NCBI GenBank assembly: GCA_002792495.1
Contig: PFOK01000098.1
Location: 1 to 20,301 of the forward strand
Direction of reading: 5' to 3'
Source: Candidatus Peregrinibacteria bacterium CG_4_10_14_0_2_um_filter_43_11
Lineage (GTDB): Bacteria; Patescibacteriota; Gracilibacteria; UM-FILTER-43-11
Length of the DNA: 20,301 nucleotides
Shown here: positions 1-6,208 of the stretch, in pieces
Numbering within the stretch: the first letter of the stretch is position 1
Layout: the number at the start of each line of letters is the position of its first letter
Position numbers and translations under genes: made by a program
The notes under the pieces: generated by a model
What the model was told of the DNA's origin: nothing
Database searches by the model: none
Seen by the model: the letters and a program-made list of their open reading frames with translations, nothing else

Positions 1-40
1 AATGACGAATGGGATTATACTATTCCAGCTATACAAAGGG

Positions 41-61
41 CGAGAGATCTCGCGTCGCTAC
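41..61 (-). repeat. Degenerate REP-like palindrome downstream of pepA
   Basis: Read on the minus strand this begins GTAG and continues into an imperfect palindrome centred on AGATCT. It matches the better copy at 11919-11943 closely in the GTAG-proximal half, with one mismatch, and poorly in the other half. It lies just past the pepA stop codon, so it may form a hairpin at the 3' end of that transcript. It appears to be a decayed member of the element family found upstream of cca and inside the LTD/nuclease gene. Confidence 0.5.
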
Positions 62-75
62 ATGAAACATGTTGA

Positions 76-1563
76 TTATTTCGTCAGCAATTTTGTTAAC
101 AAACGTACACCAATACCGGAATTGAATCCTTTTTGTCTCCAAGCCTTTCCTTTTTCATCCATGTCAATGGATCCGGCAATGTCGAAATGACAAAATTCCG
201 CAGTCGGTTCCCCTTTTTTATCTTTTGGGACAAAACGATGAAGAAAAAGCCCCGCTTTTATCCAGCCCGCGTCACGATCCTGCTCGCCTAAATTGGCCAC
301 ATCGGCAATGGGGGAATTGCAGTCATCGTATTCCATGTCCCATGGCGAAGCGTGCACGTAATCGCCGGTCACTTTTCCGGCTTCTTCGGTCTCCTTTTTT
401 AGCTCTTCATTGTTGCAAACGATTCCGGTGTAGATTGTTCCCAGTGCGACCACACAGCTTCCGGTTAATGTGGCGATGGTGTAGTAACGATGAACGTCTT
501 TGAAATTGTTTTTTACATAACAAATGGCATCGGCAAGTACCAATCTACCTTCCGCGTCGGTATGCATTATTTCCACTTTTTGCCCATCTCCGGCTGTAAA
601 AATATCATCGGCACGCATGGCGCCGGTTCCCATCATATTTTCCGCCAATCCCATCACAAAATAAGTGGTCTCCTTCAGTTCCAAATTGCCTTTTACAATG
701 TTTAATACCGTTCCTAAAACCGATGCGCTTCCGGCCATATCTTCCTTCATTGATTTCATGTGATTTTGTTTGCCGATCAATCCGCCGGAATCGTAACAAA
801 GCCCCTTGCCGATAAACGCGGTGGCTGTTTTGGTTTTCGTTTTAGGTTCCAGGGTCATTATCAATAATTCCGAATCGTACGCGCTGCCCTGCGAGACAGC
901 ATTGATCAATTCGTATTTTTCCAATGCTTTTTTGCTGGCTCTTTCACACTTCACTTTCCATTGTTTTGCCAGTTTCATGATCACTTCCGCGTAAACCGGT
1001 GGTGTTAATATGTTGGGTGGTAATGTGCCCAAAACGCGCATCAGATTTTTGCCTTCCGCCATGATCATTCCGCGTTTCAATAGCGCAGCCGCCTCTTTGG
1101 ATTTTCCGTTTTTATTCACCAAAACCACTTCCGGTGCCGGTGTTTTTTTGGGGTTTGATTTCAGCATTTCCGGATTCAACGCGGCAACATGAATGCCGAT
1201 CGCTCCGTCTTCCCACCATTCTGTTGGTGAAAAAATAGCGATTTTTTTCGGCTTTCCCCCTAGCGCGCTCAAATAGGTTTTTCCAAAAAAACGACGCATG
1301 GTTCGTGATGTCATTTTTTTCTGTTCGCCCAATCCAATCAGGTGAATGCGTTTATTTTGATGAATGATTTCGGTTGATTCTTCTTTTTTACCTGAAAATT
1401 TTACTTTTTTTAAAAAGGGGAATTCCTTTTGTATAAACTTTTCTTCTCCTTCAAAAAGCGGGATATAAATCAGGTCGTATTTTTTGCTGTGAGTGTCCGT
1501 GCTTATTTTGGGGAGATTCTGATTTTTTGGCTCGAGTAATCGGAGTATTTCGTTGGTGTTCAT
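76..1563 (-). CDS. pepA: Leucyl aminopeptidase, peptidase family M17
   Basis: A cytosolic metallo-aminopeptidase that removes N-terminal residues from peptides; family members are hexamers with two metal ions per active site. The 495-residue length is normal for the family. The C-terminal catalytic half shows the hallmarks: GKGLCYDSGG at about 252-261 (metal-binding Asp and a Lys), KEDM at about 273-276, and HTDAEGRL at about 334-341, which supplies further metal ligands and the catalytic Arg. Most relatives have Asn where this protein has His at the start of the last motif. The N-terminal ~170 residues are divergent, as is usual. The start ATG at 1561-1563 has no Shine-Dalgarno sequence; its upstream region is A-rich. 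The gene is divergent from cca and stands alone. Function is confident; the symbol is by family and not by orthology proof. Confidence 0.93.
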   Translation of the reverse strand: MNTNEILRLLEPKNQNLPKISTDTHSKKYDLIYIPLFEGEEKFIQKEFPFLKKVKFSGKKEESTEIIHQNKRIHLIGLGEQKKMTSRTMRRFFGKTYLSALGGKPKKIAIFSPTEWWEDGAIGIHVAALNPEMLKSNPKKTPAPEVVLVNKNGKSKEAAALLKRGMIMAEGKNLMRVLGTLPPNILTPPVYAEVIMKLAKQWKVKCERASKKALEKYELINAVSQGSAYDSELLIMTLEPKTKTKTATAFIGKGLCYDSGGLIGKQNHMKSMKEDMAGSASVLGTVLNIVKGNLELKETTYFVMGLAENMMGTGAMRADDIFTAGDGQKVEIMHTDAEGRLVLADAICYVKNNFKDVHRYYTIATLTGSCVVALGTIYTGIVCNNEELKKETEEAGKVTGDYVHASPWDMEYDDCNSPIADVANLGEQDRDAGWIKAGLFLHRFVPKDKKGEPTAEFCHFDIAGSIDMDEKGKAWRQKGFNSGIGVRLLTKLLTK

Positions 1564-1655
1564 ATTTTTTGTTTATTAATAAGACTTGTTTTAAGATACC
1601 AAAAAAACATGGATGAGACAATTGAGGTTTACTATTTTTTATTTATTTCATCATC

Positions 1656-1740
1656 GGACAACTCACGGGTTGTCCTTACGGCTGATTGGAGTGCGTCATT
1701 ATTTGTTTCATTATCGGACAACTCACGAGTTGTCCTTACA
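1656..1740 (-). repeat. Two REP-like palindromes, 60 bp apart
   Basis: Copies at 1656-1680 and 1716-1740 each consist of a GGAC...GTCC palindrome followed by TTAC, i.e. GTAA on the minus strand. The first has 7-bp perfect arms; the second has 9-bp arms around a 2-nt centre. Both are preceded on the plus strand by TTCAT(T/C)ATC, the same flank seen beside copies inside the LTD/nuclease gene (for example at 11919). The conserved unit is therefore longer than the palindrome alone. They lie between pepA and cca, upstream of the cca promoter. Confidence 0.75.
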
Positions 1741-1745
1741 GGTGG

Positions 1746-1834
1746 TTGGACATGATACAGTTCGTTCGGATGAGATGGGTGGATGTGACGAAAATCGTTC
1801 GTAGTTCCGGGTTGGATGTCATGAATTGCGTTCG
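1746..1834 (+). repeat. Three imperfect 33-bp tandem units upstream of cca
   Basis: Similar 23-bp blocks start at 1746, 1779 and 1812, exactly 33 bp apart. They share TGGA(T/C)(A/G)T near the left end and CGTTCG at the right end. The remaining 10 bp of each unit are not conserved. Read in the cca frame they would encode an 11-residue repeat of the form (W/G)(L/V)D(M/V)xxxVRxx. The block lies upstream of the likely cca start, so it is probably not translated. Confidence 0.45.
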
Positions 1835-1857
1835 CGTGTGTAATTGTTGTGGTTTTT

Positions 1858-1866
1858 TGTTACAAT
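1858..1866 (+). promoter_or_regulatory. Extended -10 promoter of cca
   Basis: TGT-TACAAT is an extended -10 element. No good -35 is visible at 17 bp. Its last base lies 8 nt before the ATG at 1875, which would place transcription initiation at or within 1-3 nt of the start codon. That implies a leaderless or nearly leaderless mRNA and supports 1875 over the upstream in-frame ATG at 1686. Confidence 0.55.
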
Positions 1867-1874
1867 CATTTCAT

Positions 1875-3197
1875 ATGGAAAAAACAGCGATTCAAATCGT
1901 CAAAACACTTCAAAATGCCGGTCACATGGCGTATTTTGCGGGAGGTTCGGTGCGCGATTTTTTGATGGAGCGTGAGCCGGTTGATTATGATATCGCAACT
2001 TCTGCCACGCCCGACGAAATTGAACACTTGCTCGAAAAAACCATTCCCATTGGCAGGCAGTTCGGCGTGATGCTCGCGGTGGTGAATGGGCATCATTTTG
2101 AAATCGCGACCTTCCGTTCGGATAGCGGGTATTCCGATGGGCGTCGGCCGGATGCCGTTACGTTCACTTCCGCCGAAGAGGATGCCGTACGACGTGATTT
2201 TACGATCAATGGCCTTTTTTATGACCCTCTCACAAAAAAAGTTCTGGATTTTGTCGACGGACAGAAAGACATTCAAAACAAGGTCATTCGTTTTATCGGT
2301 GAACCGCATGAACGTATTAAAGAGGATCATCTTCGCCTGCTTCGCGCCGTACGGTTTAAAAATAATCTCGAATTTCAGTACGATCCCGCCACCGAAATCG
2401 CTTTGGAGGAATTGGGGGGTTTGGTCAACGATATTTCCGGCGAACGTTTGTCTGATGAACTGACTAAGATGTTACTTGATCCCCATCGTGCCCATAGCAT
2501 TCGTGAGCTTGATAAAATCGGTATTTTGCAACATATTCTTCCCGAGCTCACGCTCTGTAAAAATGTTAAACAGCCTTACCAATATCATCAGGAGGGAGAT
2601 GTGTTTACACACATTCTTAAATCCCTCCACGACATGCCGAACGAATGGGCGAGCAAGGCACTCGTTTGGGCCGTTTTTCTTCATGATATTGGCAAGCCGA
2701 TGACCTTTGATCAGGAGTCGGATCGCATTCATTTTGATGGGCACGCGGAGCTTTCTGCCAAAATGGCCCAAAAGATTTGTCGTCGTCTAAAACTTCCAAA
2801 ATCCGATACCACTAAAATCACTTGGCTCATTGGACATCATATGACGGTTGGTTCTATACCGGATATGCGTCGTGCTCATCAGATCGGTTTTTTTTGGCAT
2901 CCCTGGTTTCCGGATCTCATGCATCTTCACTATTGCGATGAGCACGGTTCTTTGCCCATCGATCTCAGTTTGTATAAAAAAATCATGACGCTTTATCACG
3001 ACTTTACAGCGATGAAACTTTTGGAATCGCATTATACACCTCTTCTTACCGGTGATGATTTAATGAAAGAATTCAGCCTAAAACCGGGGTCAAAAATCAA
3101 GAAAATTCTTGAGGCCTTGCGCGAAGCACAGATTGAACATGAGGTGAAAACAAAATCGGAGGCAATCGCGTTCGCAAAAAAAATGATTGGCACATGA
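1875..3197 (+). CDS. cca: CCA tRNA nucleotidyltransferase with HD domain
   Basis: This enzyme adds or repairs the 3'-terminal CCA of tRNAs from CTP and ATP without a nucleic acid template. The 440-residue product has the class II nucleotidyltransferase head: GGSVRDFL at about 23-30, the catalytic pair in VDYDIAT at about 38, RRDFTINGLFYDP near 113, and the RLLRAVRF segment near 157. An HD phosphohydrolase-type domain follows, with HILKSLHDMP, FLHDIGKP and IGHHMTVG. The open frame continues back to an ATG at 1686, but homology begins at MEKTAIQIVKTL, and the extended -10 at 1858-1866 falls inside the longer version, so 1875 is chosen. The TGA stop at 3195-3197 falls at a natural end, which argues for the standard code. 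A poly(A) polymerase role cannot be excluded because the two activities share this fold. Confidence 0.93.
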   Translation: MEKTAIQIVKTLQNAGHMAYFAGGSVRDFLMEREPVDYDIATSATPDEIEHLLEKTIPIGRQFGVMLAVVNGHHFEIATFRSDSGYSDGRRPDAVTFTSAEEDAVRRDFTINGLFYDPLTKKVLDFVDGQKDIQNKVIRFIGEPHERIKEDHLRLLRAVRFKNNLEFQYDPATEIALEELGGLVNDISGERLSDELTKMLLDPHRAHSIRELDKIGILQHILPELTLCKNVKQPYQYHQEGDVFTHILKSLHDMPNEWASKALVWAVFLHDIGKPMTFDQESDRIHFDGHAELSAKMAQKICRRLKLPKSDTTKITWLIGHHMTVGSIPDMRRAHQIGFFWHPWFPDLMHLHYCDEHGSLPIDLSLYKKIMTLYHDFTAMKLLESHYTPLLTGDDLMKEFSLKPGSKIKKILEALREAQIEHEVKTKSEAIAFAKKMIGT

Positions 3198-3581
3198 CCA
3201 TATAGCCGAGTCACTATAAAACAGCATAAAGATGAGATTCCGCATCAAGCCTGCCTGCCGGCAAAGGCAGGTGCGGAATGACGATCGGGGATATGTCTTT
3301 TTGTCATTCAGCCCAGTCACTTAGTCAAAGGGATTTCTCTCTGCGTTCGAAATGACGATTGGGGGGGTGCGGAATGAGGTGGGAATGAGTATCCATCAGT
3401 CCGATCAGTCCGATCAGTTCTTTTGTCATTCATCCCAGTCACTTAGTCAAATGGATTCCGCATCGGGGTGCGGAATGACGATTGGGGGTGTGTGTGCGGA
3501 ATGAGGTGGGAATGAGTATCCATCAGTCCGATCAGTCCGATCAGTTCTTTTGTCATTCATCCCAACGATATAGCCATGAGC
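3198..3581. repeat. Intergenic repeat block with hairpins and a 71-bp direct duplication
   Basis: This gap between cca and murA holds no convincing gene. A perfect 71-bp direct repeat occupies 3367-3437 and 3494-3564 (127-bp period) and itself contains CAGTCCGAT twice in tandem. An ATTCCGCA / TGCGGAAT inverted repeat occurs twice: at 3237-3279 with an inner CCTGCC/GGCAGG stem, and at 3455-3476 with a 6-nt loop. A segment around TCACTTAGTCAAA recurs near 3317 and 3440. Hairpins of the ATTCCGC...GCGGAAT type are common dispersed intergenic repeats in bacteria. They could fold at the 3' ends of both convergent transcripts, but no clear T-tract terminator is present. Confidence 0.8.
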
Positions 3582-4946
3582 CTATTGAGTTTTTATCGGT
3601 CGGTTTTTGAATGTGCTTTTTTCGTTTTTTACAATCACTTTGATTGAATAATTTCCCTTTTTCTGTTGTTTTTCGGGTATTTCTTTTTCTGAATTTCGTT
3701 CGATTTTTGCTCCCAATTGTTTCAATTTTTCGTCCAAGCCTTCGTATCCGCGATCGATGTAATAGATGTTGCTCACTTCACTTTTTCCTTCCGCGGCGAG
3801 GGCGGCCAAAACAATGGCGGCGCCGGCTCGAATGTCACAACTGTTCACATTTGCTCCTTTCAGTTGAATCGGGCCGTCGATTTCCGCCTGATACGGATTG
3901 AGCATTTTGAACGCGGCCTGCATTCGGGCGAGTTCGTATAAATACTGTAATCTTCCGTCAAATAATGTTTCAAAAATAAAACTGGTCCCCTGTGCTTGGG
4001 TCAACAAAATCGCGAATGGCGCCTGTAAATCCGTTGGAAAGCTCGGAAAAACGGCGGTTTGTAATCGTGTCGCCTTTAAGGCGCGAGAAGGGAATACATG
4101 CACACTGTCTTTTTTCAATTCAAATTTTACTCCCACCTCCGTCAGTTTTTGCCAAAAAATATCCAGATGATGCGGGTCAATACCACACACTTCCACATCG
4201 CCTTTAGTGATCGCGGCCGCCAATACCAGAGTGCCCGCTTCCAAATAATCCGATATGATCCGATGCTCGGTTCCATGCAGTTTTTCTACCCCTCTAATGG
4301 TGATTGTGTGTGTGCCAACTCCTTCAATTTTAGCCCCCATCGCGTTCAAAAAATGGCACAAATCCTGTACGTGCGGTTCGCAGGCCGCTAGCCTAATTGT
4401 TGTTTCGCCTTTTGCCAAAACCGCTGTCATGATGGCGTTTTCGGTAGCGGTCACGCTGGCTTCTGTCATGGTGAAATCCGCCCCTTTGAGCGCGCCACTT
4501 TTTAAATGTAAAGAGTCTTGGTCTTTTAGTACTTTTACACCAAATGCTTTGAGCGCGAACAAATGCGCGTCTACCGGTCGTTTTCCCAGTACACATCCCC
4601 CCGGAAATGCCATGCGCGCTTCTTTGTTTCTTATTAATAATGGCGCTACAAATAAAATGGATGCTCTCAATTTGCTCACTAGATCGTGATTGAGTTCAAT
4701 GTTTTTTACATTTTTGGCATGAATTTTAAGCACGCCACCCTTTCGTGTTGTTTCTACCCCAATAAATTTTAAGATATGTTCCACTGTTTTGATGTCTTCA
4801 ATGTCCGGAACATTGGTCAAAATAACTTCCTCATTTGTTAATAGGGCTGCTGCAATAATAGGCAACGCCGCATTTTTAGAGCCACTCACACTAACCTTCC
4901 CTTTTAGGGGGTGACCGCCAATGATGGTGAAGGTGTCCGTATTCAT
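3582..4946 (-). CDS. murA: UDP-N-acetylglucosamine 1-carboxyvinyltransferase
   Basis: MurA transfers enolpyruvate from phosphoenolpyruvate to UDP-GlcNAc, the first committed cytoplasmic step of peptidoglycan synthesis. The 454 residues cover the whole two-lobed EPT fold. Visible signatures are SGSKNAALP with the substrate-contacting Lys24 and Asn25, and PGGCVLGKRPVDAH with Cys118, the residue that fosfomycin alkylates in Cys-type enzymes; Asp-type enzymes are resistant. The protein is about 30 residues longer than the usual ~420 because of a basic, low-complexity C-terminal tail (about 420-454) not typical of the family. The ATG at 4944-4946 lies 8 nt after a TATAAT box, so the mRNA may be leaderless. 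The gene is divergent from the PrsW-like gene, with interlocked promoters. A MurF-type gene lies 1.3 kb away on the same strand but in a separate unit. Confidence 0.95.
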   Translation of the reverse strand: MNTDTFTIIGGHPLKGKVSVSGSKNAALPIIAAALLTNEEVILTNVPDIEDIKTVEHILKFIGVETTRKGGVLKIHAKNVKNIELNHDLVSKLRASILFVAPLLIRNKEARMAFPGGCVLGKRPVDAHLFALKAFGVKVLKDQDSLHLKSGALKGADFTMTEASVTATENAIMTAVLAKGETTIRLAACEPHVQDLCHFLNAMGAKIEGVGTHTITIRGVEKLHGTEHRIISDYLEAGTLVLAAAITKGDVEVCGIDPHHLDIFWQKLTEVGVKFELKKDSVHVFPSRALKATRLQTAVFPSFPTDLQAPFAILLTQAQGTSFIFETLFDGRLQYLYELARMQAAFKMLNPYQAEIDGPIQLKGANVNSCDIRAGAAIVLAALAAEGKSEVSNIYYIDRGYEGLDEKLKQLGAKIERNSEKEIPEKQQKKGNYSIKVIVKNEKSTFKNRPIKTQ

Positions 4947-4954
4947 ATATGTGA

Positions 4955-4983
4955 ATTATATAATGTTCTTTACAATAAGTAAA
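4955..4983 (-). promoter_or_regulatory. murA promoter, TTTACT-17-TATAAT
   Basis: On the minus strand TTTACT (4983-4978) and a perfect TATAAT (4960-4955) are separated by 17 bp. The -10 ends 8 nt before the murA ATG, predicting a leaderless or near-leaderless transcript. It interlocks with the opposite-facing promoter of the PrsW-like gene. Confidence 0.7.
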
Positions 4984-4997
4984 ATAAATGCTATAAT
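4969..4997 (+). promoter_or_regulatory. Promoter of the PrsW-like gene, TTTACA-17-TATAAT
   Basis: TTTACA (4969-4974) and a perfect TATAAT (4992-4997) are 17 bp apart. The expected start site is near 5004, giving a leader of about 23 nt with no Shine-Dalgarno sequence before the GTG at 5027. The element overlaps the murA -35 on the other strand, so polymerase could occupy only one of the two promoters at a time. Confidence 0.7.
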
Positions 4998-5026
4998 TTT
5001 AGAATACAAATAAACAAAAATCTCAC

Positions 5027-6034
5027 GTGCAGACGGTATTATACACATCAATATTGCTCGCGGCAACCCTCATATGGGGGTTTCTCTTCTATAAAAAGGA
5101 CTATCATCCTCAGCCTCTTCGCATCATTGTTCAGGTTTTTGTCATTGGCCTTTTTTCGATGGTTCCGGTGTTTGCCTATAAATTCATTTATCAGCATTAT
5201 TTACCGTTATTATCCGAATACGAAATTTTTCGCCCTTTGCTCACTCAGCCCCTTTTGATTGGGCTTGGTTATTTTTTGTTCAATCTCGTCCTCCTCACCA
5301 CTTTGCTTTTTACATTGAGCAGTCTCATGACTCTCATTCTGACCGTTTTTAAGCACGACACATTGATCAATATTAAACGGGCTCTTAAAGAGGAGTCTTT
5401 GGATTTCGTTGCCACTAGTATGATGATTGGTGGATTGATTTATGTCGAAGTTTTTTTGCAATCCGTTTTTAATATTCAAATCATCCACACGGTTTTGGGA
5501 ACAATTTTGTTTTTGGGTATTATCGAAGAATACATCAAGCATCTGATCGTTCGTTTGACCGATGATAAAAAACTGCGGGATATTGATGACGCGATCACGT
5601 TGAGTGTGATGGTGGGGTTGGCTTTTGCGCTGATTGAAACAATTGTTTATGCCATCAGTACAGGTGATTTCGCGTTGATCATTTACCGTTCTTTTCTCAG
5701 CTTGCCTATTCATCTTATCGCCTCGGGAATATTTGGTTATTACTACGGTTTGGCTCATTTCGCGAAACCTATCGTTAAAACCGAGGGGGGGGGCGACAAA
5801 ATTTATCATTCCGGGTGGTTGCCAAAAATTTTAAAATGCCGACGTTCCACCTTATACGCGGATGGCAAAATGACGGAAGGCCTTTTCTTCGCCAGCCTTT
5901 TTCATGCCGTTACCAATGTTTTGTTCGAGATCAACCTCACCTTTTTGGTGGTTCCTATCGTTGTACTGGGGTTGGTTGTTTTGAATCACTTGTATAAAAT
6001 GGCCCGAACGGAATGGAAGGCAATTAGAGCGTAG
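5027..6034 (+). CDS. PrsW-like intramembrane metalloprotease family protein
   Basis: A 335-residue multi-pass membrane protein with about eight hydrophobic segments. The family motifs appear in order: EEYIKH at 167-172 (the EExxK type), FALIETIVYA with Glu204, PIHLIASG with His229, and LFHAVTN with His293. In PrsW of Bacillus these Glu and His residues lie in the membrane and the protein cleaves an anti-sigma factor; the broader CPBP/PrsW superfamily includes prenyl-protein peptidase relatives. The substrate here is unknown and no sigma/anti-sigma pair lies nearby. The start is GTG; no in-frame ATG precedes it and the promoter fits this start. A run of nine G at 5785-5793 encodes a glycine-rich loop near residues 254-256, between the third and fourth motifs, and could slip. 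The family call is firm and the substrate is not known. Confidence 0.8.
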   Translation: MQTVLYTSILLAATLIWGFLFYKKDYHPQPLRIIVQVFVIGLFSMVPVFAYKFIYQHYLPLLSEYEIFRPLLTQPLLIGLGYFLFNLVLLTTLLFTLSSLMTLILTVFKHDTLINIKRALKEESLDFVATSMMIGGLIYVEVFLQSVFNIQIIHTVLGTILFLGIIEEYIKHLIVRLTDDKKLRDIDDAITLSVMVGLAFALIETIVYAISTGDFALIIYRSFLSLPIHLIASGIFGYYYGLAHFAKPIVKTEGGGDKIYHSGWLPKILKCRRSTLYADGKMTEGLFFASLFHAVTNVLFEINLTFLVVPIVVLGLVVLNHLYKMARTEWKAIRA

Positions 6035-6047
6035 GTCAGATACAAAA

Positions 6048-6197
6048 GTTCACAGTGCGGCAGTTCACAGTGCGACAGTGAACAGTGCGGCAGTTCACAG
6101 TGCGACAGTGAACAGTGCGACAGTGAACAGTGCGACAGTGAACAGTGCGACAGTTCACAGTGCGACAGTTCACAGTGCGACAGTGAACAGTGCTCAG
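6048..6197. repeat. Ten-unit 15-bp minisatellite with an inverting 6-bp block
   Basis: Ten contiguous 15-bp units start at 6048 and every 15 bp after. Each unit is a 6-bp block followed by AGTGCGACA, with small changes in units 1, 3 and 10. The block is either GTTCAC (F) or its exact reverse complement GTGAAC (R), in the order F F R F R R R F F R. Neighbouring F and R blocks form GTTCAC-N9-GTGAAC inverted repeats that could fold. The array fills the gap between two convergent genes, ending 11 bp from the MurF-type gene's stop, and may serve as their shared 3' region. Confidence 0.92.
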
Positions 6198-6208
6198 TAA
6201 TTAAAATA

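Noticed and set aside
1686..1874. Longer cca start at 1686 adding 63 residues
   Set aside because: The extension matches no family sequence, consists partly of REP-like and 33-bp repeats, and contains the probable cca promoter.
3195..3197. Alternative genetic code with UGA read as glycine
   Set aside because: TGA ends cca here and the LTD gene at 11106-11108 at natural positions, and no in-frame TGA interrupts the conserved genes.
3367..3564. Insertion sequence or CRISPR in the repeat block after cca
   Set aside because: There is no transposase frame, no terminal inverted repeats bounding the block, and only two long copies.
5210..5809. 199-residue open frame antisense to the PrsW-like gene
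   Set aside because: It lies wholly within a well-supported gene, has low-complexity composition (Asn, Gln, Lys) and no promoter or recognisable domain.
6048..6197. CRISPR array
   Set aside because: Units are 15 bp with no unique spacers of typical length, and no cas gene is present; it is a minisatellite.
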